64,000 bases of DNA from Hymenobacter sp. DG01 (GCF_006352025.1 NZ_CP040936.1:1860001-1924000); one strand, 5' to 3'. Shown: positions 6,989 to 16,916, counted from the first letter of the stretch. The notes: generated by a model from the letters alone, not told the origin. Numbers and translations are program-made.

Positions 6989-9967
6989 ATGAAACACCCC
7001 TATCTAGCGAAACTGGCGCTGCCTCTCCTGTGCGCAAGTGCAGGCGTTAGCACCGCATACGCGCAGGGCATCGGGACGGTGAGCGGCCGAGTACTCGACG
7101 AGAAAGGTGAAGGCATGCCCGGCGTGACGGTCCTGATTGAGGGCACGACCGTAGGCGGCTCAACCAACTCCGACGGCACGTTCTCCATCCAGAACGTTCC
7201 TTCCGGCCCCCACACCCTGGTGCTGTCGTTCGTGGGTTACACCACCCAGCGGCAGTCGATTAACGTAACTGCCGGCCAGAACACGGCCGTAACGTCGCTG
7301 ACGCTTTCGGAAAACACTACCCTCCTCAACGAAGCCGTGGTAGTGGGCTACGGCGTGCAGCGCCGCCAGGACGTAACGGGCGCCGTGGCATCGGTGCAGG
7401 CCAAGGACTTCGTGCAGGGCCAGGTGACCAACCCTGAGCAGCTGGTGCAGGGTAAGATTGCGGGTGTTAGCATTACCACCGGCGGTGGTGCCCCGGGCGC
7501 GCCGGCTAACGTGCGTATCCGCGGTAACTCCTCGCTGAACGCCAACAATGACCCCTTGTATGTAATTGATGGCGTGCCGGTTGACAAGGAAGGTATTTCG
7601 GGGGCTTCGAACCCGCTGACCCTCATCAACCCCAACGATATTGAGAGCGTGACCGTGCTGAAAGATGCTTCGGCCACGGCTATTTACGGTAACCGCGCCG
7701 CTAACGGCGTTATTCTGGTTACTACCAAAAAAGGATTGCAGGGTGAAAAGCTGACGGTTAATCTGTCGTCGCAGACGTCGGTGTCGCGTCGCACGAAAAG
7801 CTACGACGTACTCAACGCCCAGGAATTCGCCGAAATCATTCGGGCCAACGGCTCGGCCTCACAGATTGCTACCCTGGGCACGGCCAACACCGACTGGCAG
7901 GACGAGATTTTCCGCACCGCCGCTACCTACGATAACAACGTGAGCCTGACCGGCAGCGCCGGCAAGGTGCCGTTCCGGGTTTCGTACGGTAACCTCCAGC
8001 AGGAAGGCATCGTCATCACCAACAAGCTGCAGCGTAATACCGGCTCTGTGAGCCTCTCGCCCATGCTGTTCGATGACCACCTGCGCATCGATATCAACGC
8101 CAAAGGCACCCAGGTTAACAACCGCTTTATCGAAGGCGCGCAGATCGGCAACGCCGTGCTGTTCGACCCCACCCAGCCGGTACGCAGCAGCGAGGCGCCC
8201 TTCGCTCCGTACGGCGGCTACTTCCAGTTCCTGCAGGCCAACGGCAACCCGCTGGGCCAGGCCATTGGCAACCCGGTAGCAGCCCTCAACAACCGCAAGG
8301 ACATCAGTGAGGTAAAGCGCCTGATCGGTAACGTGCAGTTTGACTACAAGATCCACGGTGTAGAAGGCCTGCGCGCCAACCTGAACCTGGCCACCGACAT
8401 TTCGCGGGGTGAGGGCTCGGCAGTGAACAACCTGGCTGACTTCGGCAACTTCCTCAACCAAGGCCGTTACACCCAGTACAACCAGAAGAAGGACATGCGC
8501 CTGCTGGAAGCCTACCTGGCCTACGGCAAGCAGTTTGGCGGTACGCGCTTCGACATTCAGGCGGGTCACTCCTACCAGGATTTCGTGAACAAGGGCGACA
8601 ACTTCCTGGCCTACCGCTTCGACCGCACAACGCTGGTGAACTCCACCGACGTGCTGACCGTGCCGGGCTACTACTCTAAGCTGGTGCTGCTCTCCTACTT
8701 CGGCCGGGCTACGGTGAACGTAAAGGACCGCTACCTGCTGACCGCTACCGTCCGGAACGATAACACCTCGCGCTTCGCTGATGGCAACCGCAGCGGTATC
8801 TTCCCGGCTATTGGTCTCGGCTGGCGCCTGAAGGGCGAGGATTTCCTGGCCAACAACAACACTATTTCCGAGCTGAAGCTGCGCGCCGGCTGGGGTCGCA
8901 CCGGCCAGCAGGACATCGGGGGCGTGTACGACTACCTGCCGCGCTACGTGGTGGGCAACGCCGCCGCTCAGTACAACGGCGTTACTACCCTGCGTCCTTC
9001 GGGCTACAACGAAGGCCTGACCTGGGAAACCACCACTACCTGGAACGTAGGTCTGGATTACGGTTTCTGGGATAACCGCCTCTCGGGCTCGATTGACGCC
9101 TACGACCGCACCTCCGACGACCTGCTCGCGCTGGTTAACGTAGCAGCCGGCTCGAACCTCACCAACCAGCTCAATGCCAACATCGGCTCGTTACGCAACC
9201 GTGGTATTGAATTCAACATCAACGCCGCTCCCGTACGCTCCGAAACCTGGAACTGGGACGTGAACTTCAACGCGGCCTACAACAAAACCAAAATCACGGA
9301 GCTGGGCGAACAGCAGCCTGGCTTTGAGGGCTACCTGACGGGTGGCATCCCCGGCGGTACGGGCAGCACCATTCAGGTGAATACCGTGGGCTACCCTAAC
9401 AACGCTTTCTACGTGTTGCAGCAGGTGTATGGCAGCAATGGCCGTCCGCTGGAAGGCATCTACGTGGACCGCAACGGCGATGGTACCATCAACGAGCGGG
9501 ATAACTACCGCTACAAGCAGGCAGCGCCGCTGGTAGTACTGGGCTTCTCCTCGAACGTGGCCTATAAGAAGCTGAACCTCTCGTTCACGCTGCGCGGCAA
9601 CCTGGGCAACTACGTGTACAACTCCATTGCCGCCAACCTGGGCAACTTCTCCAACGCCAAGGGTTCGACCAACTACCTGTTGAACCTGCCCTCCGACATC
9701 CGCAACACCGGATTCGTGTCTCAGCAGCTGTTCTCCGATTACTACCTGGAAAACGGCTCGTTCCTGCGCGGCGAGAACATCACGCTGGGCTACAACGTGG
9801 GCAAAATTTTCTCGGAGAAAGCAAACTTGCGCCTGTCGGCTGCTGTTCAGAATGCGTTCCTTATCACCAAGTATAACGGGCTTGATCCTGAGATATTTGG
9901 CGGCATCGACAACAACTTTTACCCCCGCGCCCGCACGTTCACCTTCGGTCTGAACCTAGGCTTCTAA
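6989..9967 (+). CDS. SusC/RagA-family TonB-dependent outer-membrane transporter
   Basis: The 992-residue protein starts with a signal peptide ending at AYAQ (about 26). A CarboxypepD_reg-like domain follows (about 29-112, VSGRVLDEKGEGMPGVTV), then the plug domain beginning at EAVVVGYGVQRR and a long C-terminal beta-barrel ending RTFTFGLNLGF. This is the standard architecture of SusC proteins, which import oligosaccharides across the outer membrane with a SusD lid, powered by TonB. It is followed 11 bases later by the SusD gene. The neighbouring GH13 amylase and CBM proteins suggest an alpha-glucan ligand. The ligand is inferred from context. Confidence 0.95.
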   Translation: MKHPYLAKLALPLLCASAGVSTAYAQGIGTVSGRVLDEKGEGMPGVTVLIEGTTVGGSTNSDGTFSIQNVPSGPHTLVLSFVGYTTQRQSINVTAGQNTAVTSLTLSENTTLLNEAVVVGYGVQRRQDVTGAVASVQAKDFVQGQVTNPEQLVQGKIAGVSITTGGGAPGAPANVRIRGNSSLNANNDPLYVIDGVPVDKEGISGASNPLTLINPNDIESVTVLKDASATAIYGNRAANGVILVTTKKGLQGEKLTVNLSSQTSVSRRTKSYDVLNAQEFAEIIRANGSASQIATLGTANTDWQDEIFRTAATYDNNVSLTGSAGKVPFRVSYGNLQQEGIVITNKLQRNTGSVSLSPMLFDDHLRIDINAKGTQVNNRFIEGAQIGNAVLFDPTQPVRSSEAPFAPYGGYFQFLQANGNPLGQAIGNPVAALNNRKDISEVKRLIGNVQFDYKIHGVEGLRANLNLATDISRGEGSAVNNLADFGNFLNQGRYTQYNQKKDMRLLEAYLAYGKQFGGTRFDIQAGHSYQDFVNKGDNFLAYRFDRTTLVNSTDVLTVPGYYSKLVLLSYFGRATVNVKDRYLLTATVRNDNTSRFADGNRSGIFPAIGLGWRLKGEDFLANNNTISELKLRAGWGRTGQQDIGGVYDYLPRYVVGNAAAQYNGVTTLRPSGYNEGLTWETTTTWNVGLDYGFWDNRLSGSIDAYDRTSDDLLALVNVAAGSNLTNQLNANIGSLRNRGIEFNINAAPVRSETWNWDVNFNAAYNKTKITELGEQQPGFEGYLTGGIPGGTGSTIQVNTVGYPNNAFYVLQQVYGSNGRPLEGIYVDRNGDGTINERDNYRYKQAAPLVVLGFSSNVAYKKLNLSFTLRGNLGNYVYNSIAANLGNFSNAKGSTNYLLNLPSDIRNTGFVSQQLFSDYYLENGSFLRGENITLGYNVGKIFSEKANLRLSAAVQNAFLITKYNGLDPEIFGGIDNNFYPRARTFTFGLNLGF

Positions 9968-9978
9968 TATTCCCACCC

Positions 9979-11649
9979 ATGAACAAAACGATATTCCGCG
10001 GCCTGGCCGTTGCGGCCACCGGCCTGGCCCTCGTTGGGGGTACTACTTCCTGCACCAAGGAGCTGGATCAGACCCCGCGCTACGAGGTAACGCCCGATAA
10101 AGTATATGCTAACCTGGACGGCTACCGTCAGGTGCTGGCCAAACTCTACGGCGGCTTTGCCCTGACCGGGCAGACGGGCCCTGCCGGCGCCGGCGACATT
10201 GGCGGCATCGACGAGGGTACCTCCGACTACCTGCGTCAGTACTGGAGCGCCCAGGAGCTGTCCACCGACGAGGCGGCCATTGTATGGAACGACCTTGGGG
10301 TGCGCGACTGGCACAACATGAACTGGAACTCCAGCAACCCCCTGATCCGGGGTTTGTATAGCCGCATCTACTTTGAAATTGCAGCCTGCAACGAGTTCAT
10401 CCGCGAGTCCTCGGACGATAAGCTGTCCTCCCGCCTCTCGGCTGCCGAAGCTACCACGGCTAAGCGTTTCCGCGCCGAAGCCCGCTTCCTGCGCGCTGTG
10501 GCATACATGCACGCCCTAGACCTGTTCGGCAATGGCCCATTCGTGACGGAAAACGATGCCGTAGGCTTCGCTAAGCCCGCCTATGCTACCCGCCAGCAGC
10601 TGTTCGACTACGTAGAAAAGGAGCTGACGGCCCTGAGCAGCGACGCTGACTTCGCTGACGCGCGCACTAATGAGTATGCTCGCGTGGATAAAGCGGCTGC
10701 CTGGGCTATGCTCTCGCGCCTGTACCTGAACGCTCAGGTGTACACCGGCACCGCCCGCTACACCGACGCCGCCGCGCAGGCCAAAAAGGTAATCGACGCC
10801 GGCTATGCCCTCTCGACTACCGGTGCTGGCACCGTGGCCTCGCCCTACGCCCGCCTGTTCTTGGCTGACAACAACACCGGCCCGGCCCGTAACGAAATCA
10901 TCTGGCCCATCGCCTTCGACGCCAACACCACCCAGAGCTACGGTGGTGCTACCTTCCTGGTGAATGGTGCCACGGGCACGTCCAGCAAGTGGCAGTCCAT
11001 AGTGGGCATGTCCACCGGCTGGCAGGGCATGCGCACCACTAAAAACCTGTTCAACCTGTTCCAGAGCCCCGGAGGCGGACTGGTTTCCGACACCACCCGC
11101 GACACGCGCGGCCGGTTCTGGGTGAAAAAGGTAGATAACACCTTGCGCCCGGTGGAAATCACGGACCTCTACAACTTTGAGGAAGGCTACGGCGTGATTA
11201 AGTTCCGCAACGTCAACTCGGCCGGTCAGGCCCAGGGCGGCTCGCAGAACTTCTCCAGCGTTGACTTCCCCATGATTCGTCTGGCGGAAGTGATGCTGAA
11301 CTACGCGGAAGCCGTAGTACGTGGCGGCACCGGCGACCGGACGCTGGCCCTGAACTACGTGAATGCTATTCGGGCCCGGGCCTTCAACGGCCAGGCTGGC
11401 AGCGCCATTACGGCCGCCCAGCTGACGCCGGAGTTCCTGCTCGATGAGCGTGGCCGGGAGCTGTTCTGGGAAGGTCACCGTCGCACCGACCTCATCCGCT
11501 TCAACCGCTTTACGGAGGCCTCGTACCTGTGGCCCTTTAAGGGTGGGGTACCGGCTGGCCGGGGCGTAGAGAGCTTCCGCAACCTGTACCCGATTCCGGC
11601 TGCTGATCTTTCTGTAAACCAGAATCTTAAGCAGAACCCTGGGTATTAA
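9979..11649 (+). CDS. SusD/RagB-family surface glycan-binding lipoprotein
   Basis: The 556-residue protein has a lipoprotein signal with Cys at about position 25 (GGTTSC). Its helical TPR-like body and C-terminal RagB/SusD segment include LLDERGRELFWEGHRRTDLIRF, a strong family signature. SusD proteins cap the SusC barrel and hold the glycan. The gene is 11 bases downstream of susC and 91 bases upstream of the susE-like gene, so the three probably form one operon. Confidence 0.95.
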   Translation: MNKTIFRGLAVAATGLALVGGTTSCTKELDQTPRYEVTPDKVYANLDGYRQVLAKLYGGFALTGQTGPAGAGDIGGIDEGTSDYLRQYWSAQELSTDEAAIVWNDLGVRDWHNMNWNSSNPLIRGLYSRIYFEIAACNEFIRESSDDKLSSRLSAAEATTAKRFRAEARFLRAVAYMHALDLFGNGPFVTENDAVGFAKPAYATRQQLFDYVEKELTALSSDADFADARTNEYARVDKAAAWAMLSRLYLNAQVYTGTARYTDAAAQAKKVIDAGYALSTTGAGTVASPYARLFLADNNTGPARNEIIWPIAFDANTTQSYGGATFLVNGATGTSSKWQSIVGMSTGWQGMRTTKNLFNLFQSPGGGLVSDTTRDTRGRFWVKKVDNTLRPVEITDLYNFEEGYGVIKFRNVNSAGQAQGGSQNFSSVDFPMIRLAEVMLNYAEAVVRGGTGDRTLALNYVNAIRARAFNGQAGSAITAAQLTPEFLLDERGRELFWEGHRRTDLIRFNRFTEASYLWPFKGGVPAGRGVESFRNLYPIPAADLSVNQNLKQNPGY

Positions 11650-11740
11650 TTTGCTTCGTTCGTGCCAACCGGGAACTGGTAATGTCCAGTTTCCGGTTGG
11701 GCGAATAACCCAATCAATTCCCACTAATTTCCAGCTTCAC

Positions 11741-12775
11741 ATGAATTATTTTACCAAACTGGCAGGGCTCGGCCTGATGGCGACTCTGTTTCTGGCTTCG
11801 TGCGACAAAGACGAAGACCGTGCGGTTATGCAGCCCGGCAGCGCCTCAGCCCTGAAAGCTTCGACCAGCAGCGTTACGCTGGTACAGGCCAATGCTGCCT
11901 CGCCGGCCGTAACCTATACCTGGGAGCCGATTTCCTTCGGGTACCAGGCGGCCGTGAAATACGTGCTGCAGTTCGATAAGAAAGGTGGCACGTTCGCTTC
12001 GCCGGTTGAGATTGAGGCAGGCAACGCCACCACCCGTACGCTTACGGTGGCCGAACTGAACAGCGCCCTGATTCGGCTGAAGATGGCTCCCGGTGTGGCA
12101 GGCAACGTTGATGTGCGCGTGAAAGCCAGCGTAGGCGGCACCACCGATCCGGTTGTGTCGGCTGCTTCCTCGCTCACGGCCGCTCCCTACCTGGTGTTTA
12201 TCGAGTACCCGTCTATTTACGTGCCGGGTAGCTACCAGAACTGGTCGCCGGAAACGGCTCCGTTCCTGGCTTCGGTAGCCAGCGACAAGGTGTACGAAGG
12301 CTACATCAACTTCCCGGCTGCCGACAACATGTTCAAATTCACGCCCGCCCGTAACTGGGACAACGACTACGGGGTGGATACTGCCCCTGGCACGCTGAAA
12401 GCCAAGGGCGGCGACATTAAGCTGGCCGACGCTGGTTACTACCGCTTCATTGTGGACCTGAATACGATGAAGTACACGGCCGATAAAACCACCTGGGCCG
12501 TAATCGGGGCGGCTACCCCCGGCGGCTGGGACAAGGATACCCCCCTGACCTACGACGCGACCCGCAAAGTGTGGACGGCTACCGTTGCCCTGAAGGCCGA
12601 CGAGCTGAAGTTCCGGGCCAACGGCGCCTGGGATATTGAGTACGGCGACAACGAGCCCGACAACATGCCCGACTTCAAGGGCAAGAACATCAAGGTTCCG
12701 GCCGCGGGCACCTATACCGTTACCCTCGACCTGAGCAAAGGAGCTGGTAACTACTCTTACTCCATCGAGAAATAA
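11741..12775 (+). CDS. SusE/SusF-like starch-binding outer-membrane lipoprotein
   Basis: The 344-residue protein starts MNYFTKLAG and has a lipobox Cys at about position 21 (FLASC). An N-terminal SusE-type immunoglobulin-like domain (about 35-140) contains TYTWEPISFGYQAAVKYVLQ. Two repeated CBM-like modules follow (about 150-245 and 250-344), each with VPGSYQNWSPE- or AATPGGWDKDTP-like openings, the usual arrangement in SusE/F. The chosen ATG sits directly before a clear lipoprotein signal, whereas the reading frame upstream of it has none. The protein should bind alpha-glucan at the cell surface alongside the SusCD pair. A terminator follows the gene. Confidence 0.88.
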   Translation: MNYFTKLAGLGLMATLFLASCDKDEDRAVMQPGSASALKASTSSVTLVQANAASPAVTYTWEPISFGYQAAVKYVLQFDKKGGTFASPVEIEAGNATTRTLTVAELNSALIRLKMAPGVAGNVDVRVKASVGGTTDPVVSAASSLTAAPYLVFIEYPSIYVPGSYQNWSPETAPFLASVASDKVYEGYINFPAADNMFKFTPARNWDNDYGVDTAPGTLKAKGGDIKLADAGYYRFIVDLNTMKYTADKTTWAVIGAATPGGWDKDTPLTYDATRKVWTATVALKADELKFRANGAWDIEYGDNEPDNMPDFKGKNIKVPAAGTYTVTLDLSKGAGNYSYSIEK

Positions 12776-12800
12776 GGCATTACTTCTCGCTACTGATCAC

Positions 12801-12829
12801 AAAAAAGGGAGCTCCGGCTCCCTTTTTTG
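12801..12829 (+). terminator. Intrinsic terminator of the susCDE operon
   Basis: The sequence AAAAAAGGGAGC CGG GCTCCCTTTTTT forms a compact hairpin with a T-run on the plus strand, 25 bases after the susE-like stop codon. The A-run on the other side would make it work in both directions. Confidence 0.88.
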
Positions 12830-12835
12830 TATCGG

Positions 12836-12881
12836 ATGGGGTAGCCGCCGGCCTCCTAACGAAGGCCGGCGGCTACCCCAT
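12836..12881. repeat. Perfect 19-bp inverted repeat
   Basis: Two perfectly complementary 19-base arms (ATGGGGTAGCCGCCGGCCT at 12836-12854 and its inverse at 12863-12881) flank an 8-base loop. The element follows the susE terminator directly in the 304-base gap before the kinase gene. It has no T-run. It contains the GGGGTAG/CTACCCC word that recurs in other palindromes here. The remainder of the gap holds nothing else recognisable. Confidence 0.85.
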
Positions 12882-13079
12882 CACGAAGGCCTTTGCGGCG
12901 GGCCATAGTGGCTTTTCACTTCATCGGTGGGCCCGGAAAAGATTGTTTCAAGGATTAGGGCCCGCATTTTTTTCTGCCGAAATCTTTTCCGTGTTTCGCC
13001 ACTCTTAACCACGAACTTTAGCCGCGGCCTACCGCAGGCCCGGCTGTTCGCCTTCTTTCCTTCACCTTTCCGACCGGAT

Positions 13080-13931
13080 ATGATTCTTATTGCCGACGGC
13101 GGCTCGACCAAGAGCAGCTGGTGCCAGCTTGATGAGGCTGGTAACCGTGTGTACTTCAACACCGAAGGGTACAACCCCGATTTCATTAATACCGAGGGCG
13201 TAGTGGCTTCGCTGGAAAAAAACCTGCCCGATACACTGCCCCGGGCCCAGGTGACGGAGGTGCACTACTACGGCGCCGGGGTGTCGTCGGCGAAGAAGGC
13301 TGAGGTGCTGGCCAAAGCCATGCGCCAGGTGTTTCCGCAGGCCCGGGTGGTAGTGGACCACGACTTGCTGGCCTCGGCGCGGGCCTTGTTGGGCCGCCAG
13401 CCGGGCTTTGCGGCCATTCTGGGCACCGGCACTAACTCCTGCCTCTACGACGGCAACAAAATCACGTACAACGTGGATTCGCTCGGCTATTTCCTGGGCG
13501 ACGAGGGCAGCGGCTCGTTTATCGGCAAGCGCCTGCTGCGCGACTACCTGCGCGGCCTGCTGCCCGACGGCCTGCAGGAAATCTTCCAGCAGGAGTTCAA
13601 GCTCACCCGCGAGGATATTCTGGACCGGCTCTACAACCAGCCCCTCCCCAACCGATTCCTGGCCAGCTTCGCCAAATTCACCTACGACCACAACAACATC
13701 AGCTACTGCCGCGAGATTGTGTTGCAGGGCTTCGAGACGTTCTTCGCCAACATTGTGCGGCACTACCCCCGCTATCAGGACTATACCTTCAACTGCATCG
13801 GCTCGGTGGGCTACAACTTCCGCGACGCCCTGAGCCAGGTAGCCCGCGACAACGGCATGGAAGTCGGCAAGATTATCCGCTCCCCCATCGATGACCTCGT
13901 ATCCTTCCACGAGGGAGAGTTGAAGCACTAG
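13080..13931 (+). CDS. BadF/BadG-type sugar kinase (N-acetylglucosamine kinase-like)
   Basis: The 283-residue protein starts MILIADGGSTKSSW, whose DGGSTKS is the phosphate-1 loop of the ASKHA ATPase fold. GTGTNSCLYDG (about 118-128) and LGDEGSGSFIGKRLL (about 138-152) match the BadF/BadG and GlcNAc kinase family. The start at 13080 is preferred over an in-frame extension to 12927, because the conserved phosphate loop normally lies at the very N-terminus. It lies downstream of the sus operon but after a terminator, so it probably has its own promoter. It should phosphorylate a sugar or amino sugar in the cytoplasm. Whether the substrate is GlcNAc, glucosamine or glucose is open. Confidence 0.85.
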   Translation: MILIADGGSTKSSWCQLDEAGNRVYFNTEGYNPDFINTEGVVASLEKNLPDTLPRAQVTEVHYYGAGVSSAKKAEVLAKAMRQVFPQARVVVDHDLLASARALLGRQPGFAAILGTGTNSCLYDGNKITYNVDSLGYFLGDEGSGSFIGKRLLRDYLRGLLPDGLQEIFQQEFKLTREDILDRLYNQPLPNRFLASFAKFTYDHNNISYCREIVLQGFETFFANIVRHYPRYQDYTFNCIGSVGYNFRDALSQVARDNGMEVGKIIRSPIDDLVSFHEGELKH

Positions 13932-13970
13932 CCTACCCCCTGCCGGACCGGCAACCTCCAATTAACTCAT

Positions 13971-14007
13971 AAAAAAGGCCTTCCTGCAAGCAGGAAGGCC
14001 TTTTTTT
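13971..14007. terminator. Bidirectional terminator between kinase and amylase genes
   Basis: AAAAAAGGCCTTCCTGC pairs with GCAGGAAGGCCTTTTTTT around a 3-base loop, giving a perfect stem with A- and T-runs on both sides. It sits between two convergent genes and can end transcription from both. Confidence 0.92.
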
Positions 14008-14039
14008 GTGCATGGCAAGCGGCAAATGTGCCGGCAGAA

Positions 14040-16916
14040 TTATTTCTGTACTACCAGGCGGACGGCTTGCTGCTGCTCGCCGGTGGTCAGCTGCACCAGG
14101 TACACGCCGTTGGCTAGCTTGCCCAGGGGCAGCTCCAGCTCGTGGGTACCGGCAGCCTGGCGGACGGCGGGCAGGGTTTGCACGGTAGCGCCCAGCAGGT
14201 TGGTAACGGTTACCTGCACGCTGGTAGCCTGGGGCAGGGAGTAGCGCAGCTGGGCTTTGCCAGCGGCCGGGTTAGGCTGGGCCGTCAGCTGGAGCACAGC
14301 GGCGTCGCGCTGGCGCTTGGTGGTGAGAACCGTACCAGCCGGCACCGAAATCTTGCGCGAGGTGTACACGGCGTACTGGCCGGGGGCCAGGTTCATGCTC
14401 ATGCTGGTGTTGGTGACGGCCAGCGGCTCGCCGGTGAGGTAGCTGTACCAGGTGCCGGTTTGCGGGAACGTAACGGTAGCCGTAGTGGCCGTTACATCAA
14501 AGTTACCCACCGTAACCACGCCCAGGTCGGCGTTGGCAATGCTGATGGTTTTCACGGCTCCGCCCAGGTTTTGGGTGAAAGACGTAGGGGCCGAGAATAC
14601 GGGCTGCTTGCGCAGGGCAATCAGAGCGCGGTAGGTGTCGTAGAGGTGGCGGCGATTAACATCCTGGTAGTAGTCCCAGCGGATGGGCTTGGCTGCTACC
14701 CGGCAGTCGTTGCTGATGGTAGTGCCGTCGGAGCAGGTGTTGATGGAGTAATCGTAGCCCAGCTCCCCGAACTGCCAGATCATGCGCGGACCGGGCTGGG
14801 TGAAGAAGATGGCGGCGGCCAGCTCGTTGCGCTTGAGGCCGGTAGCCTGGTCTTTCACGGAGTAGCTGCCGCTGGTGTTGCCATACATCTTGTTCTTGAA
14901 CTGCAGGCGCTCCTCGTCGTGGCTTTCCATGAAGGTTACCAGGTTGGGGGCATTCCAGCCCCGGCCGCCGTTGCCGGTGCCATAGTAGCCGTAGCTCAGG
15001 TCGGAGCCGCTCAGGTAGCCCATGGTGGCCTCGTTGTAGTTGTGGTTCATGTTGCCCCACAGCATCAGCCCGGCCGCCGACAGAGCCTTGGCTTCGTCGT
15101 TGGCCACGAAGGTTTCCAAGATGGGATAAGACGTGTTGTCCGCTGCCATCTGAGCCGCGTGGTAGTCTTTCCAGATGTCGACCCGCGACTGGTCAAACAC
15201 CGACTCGTAGGTAGCTTCGGTTTTCTGAATCTGGCTGAAGCCGCCGGCCAGATCGTAGCGGTAACCATCTACGTGATATTCCTGCAGCCAATGCTTAATT
15301 ACCTGCTTGCTGAAGTAGCGGGTGTAGGGGCTCTCGTGGTTGAAATCGTAGCCGACGTTGTAGGGGTGCTTGGCATCGGCATTAAACCAGGGGCTGTTGG
15401 CCGCGGCCTTGTCACCGTTAGTGTATAGCTGCACCATGGGGCTGCGGCTGAAGGAATGGTTCAGCACCATGTCCAGAATCACGGCAATGCCTTTGCTGTG
15501 GCACACGTCCACGAAGCGCTTGAAGTCGTTGGCTGTGCCGTAGTATTTGTCGGGGGCGAAGTAGAACGAGGGGTTGTAGCCCCAGGAGTCGTTGCCCTCA
15601 AACTCGTTTACGGGCAGCAGCTCAATGGCATTTACGCCCAGGCGCTGGAGGTAGGCCAGCGTATCGGTCAGGGTTTTGTAGTCGTGGCGGGCCACGAAGT
15701 CGCGCAGATGCAACTCGTACACTACCAGGTTAGTGCGGCTGGGGCGCTGGAAGTTAGTGGTCTGCCAGGTGTAGCCCGGCGCGTTGCTTTGCAGCACCGA
15801 TACGATGCCGCTGGTTTTCTCGGCCGGATAGGGCTTCAGGTTGGGGTACGTCTCAGCCGGAATAAACCGGTCGTTGTCGGAGTCCAGTACTTTTTCGGTG
15901 TAGGGGTCGGCAATGCGCTGGGTTTCGTTTACCAGAAACTGGTAGGCGTACTCCTGGCCAGGGGTCAGGCCGTCAATCTGTACCCACCACCGGTCGTCGG
16001 CGGCGCGGTTCGCGGTGGTCGTATCGGTGCGCTTGAGCTGGTAGGCCGCATCGGGTTGCCAGTTGTTGAAGTCGCCGATAACGTACACCGATTTCTTGAA
16101 GGGAGCTGTGAGGGAGAGCACCGCTGAGGTGCCATTGTTGAGGTAGGTGATGCCGTCTTTCTTGGCACCGGCCGGCAGAGCGGCCGTGGTCAGGGGCGCG
16201 CGGGCAATAACGCTGAGCGTGCTGGATACCGTGCTGGAGCCGCTGGTGGCGGTCAGGCGCAGCTCGTTGCGGCCGGCCTGCGTGATGGGCACGTTGGCCG
16301 TGAGGGTTTTAGCATTGGTTTGCTGGGCCACCTGCGTGCCGTTCAGCGTGAGGGTTAGGGTAGCCTCGGTAGAAGCGGCCCCGGTTACACTTACGCTGCT
16401 GCCATTGTTCACGAAAATGGGGTTGTTGTTCTGCACCACGGGGCTGGTAAATGCTACCGACAGGGCCGCCTGGGCTACATCCACGAAAATATCGGTATTG
16501 CCTTCGCCCTTGCCCTGGGGCGTGCCGTTGGCGCCGCGGAACACCATGGCCAGCTTCAGAATAGTTTCGGAAGCGGTGAGGCCGGGGTAGTAAGTGCGGG
16601 GCGTAAAGGTGATGCTGTACTTATTGTTGCCGAGCGAAGTCATTTTCTCGGCCGCCGTGGGTACGTTGAAATTCGTGCCCTTTACGTGCTTCCAGTCGGC
16701 GTTGGAGGTGCTCTGGTTGGTGATGACGCCGGTCCAGATATACACGTCGCCGGTGTAGCCTGCTAATGCTTTGTTACCCTGGTTGGCATCAAAGGTGAGG
16801 GTAACGGCATCGGTGTCGCGGAAGAAGGTAGGCTGAGTCGTGACGACCTGGGCTCGCAAAACTGGTATTCCAGCCAGCAAAGCCACCAGACTCAGTAAAA
16901 GTCGAAGTGTTTTCAT
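14040..16916 (-). CDS. Secreted GH13 alpha-amylase-family glycosidase with T9SS sorting domain
   Basis: The 958-residue protein has a signal peptide (1-23), two beta-sandwich modules (about 24-150 and 150-240) and a CBM48-like module (about 262-340, VIGDFNNWQPD). A GH13 TIM barrel follows (about 395-760). The four conserved regions are visible: DMVLNH (482-487), GYRYDLAGG with nucleophile Asp555, ILETF with acid/base Glu601, and ESHDEE with His666/Asp667. A beta-sandwich follows, and the last 75 residues (QPNPAAGKAQLRYSLP to the end) are a T9SS type A sorting domain. The enzyme should cut alpha-glucans at the surface and feed the sus transporter. The start MKTLRLLLSL is chosen for its signal peptide. 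Confidence 0.93.
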   Translation of the reverse strand: MKTLRLLLSLVALLAGIPVLRAQVVTTQPTFFRDTDAVTLTFDANQGNKALAGYTGDVYIWTGVITNQSTSNADWKHVKGTNFNVPTAAEKMTSLGNNKYSITFTPRTYYPGLTASETILKLAMVFRGANGTPQGKGEGNTDIFVDVAQAALSVAFTSPVVQNNNPIFVNNGSSVSVTGAASTEATLTLTLNGTQVAQQTNAKTLTANVPITQAGRNELRLTATSGSSTVSSTLSVIARAPLTTAALPAGAKKDGITYLNNGTSAVLSLTAPFKKSVYVIGDFNNWQPDAAYQLKRTDTTTANRAADDRWWVQIDGLTPGQEYAYQFLVNETQRIADPYTEKVLDSDNDRFIPAETYPNLKPYPAEKTSGIVSVLQSNAPGYTWQTTNFQRPSRTNLVVYELHLRDFVARHDYKTLTDTLAYLQRLGVNAIELLPVNEFEGNDSWGYNPSFYFAPDKYYGTANDFKRFVDVCHSKGIAVILDMVLNHSFSRSPMVQLYTNGDKAAANSPWFNADAKHPYNVGYDFNHESPYTRYFSKQVIKHWLQEYHVDGYRYDLAGGFSQIQKTEATYESVFDQSRVDIWKDYHAAQMAADNTSYPILETFVANDEAKALSAAGLMLWGNMNHNYNEATMGYLSGSDLSYGYYGTGNGGRGWNAPNLVTFMESHDEERLQFKNKMYGNTSGSYSVKDQATGLKRNELAAAIFFTQPGPRMIWQFGELGYDYSINTCSDGTTISNDCRVAAKPIRWDYYQDVNRRHLYDTYRALIALRKQPVFSAPTSFTQNLGGAVKTISIANADLGVVTVGNFDVTATTATVTFPQTGTWYSYLTGEPLAVTNTSMSMNLAPGQYAVYTSRKISVPAGTVLTTKRQRDAAVLQLTAQPNPAAGKAQLRYSLPQATSVQVTVTNLLGATVQTLPAVRQAAGTHELELPLGKLANGVYLVQLTTGEQQQAVRLVVQK

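Noticed and set aside
7859..8569. 236-codon antisense frame in susC
   Set aside because: Same reason: a Val/Gln/Gly-rich shadow of the SusC barrel coding region.
10516..11724. 402-codon open frame on the minus strand, antisense to susD
   Set aside because: susD is certain by domain content. The antisense product shows no signal peptide or motif and is a composition artefact.
14142..15428. 428-codon open frame on the plus strand, antisense to the GH13 gene
   Set aside because: It lies wholly inside a well-supported amylase gene. Its protein is low-complexity Val/Gly/Ala-rich with no domain, as expected from antisense frames in GC-rich DNA.
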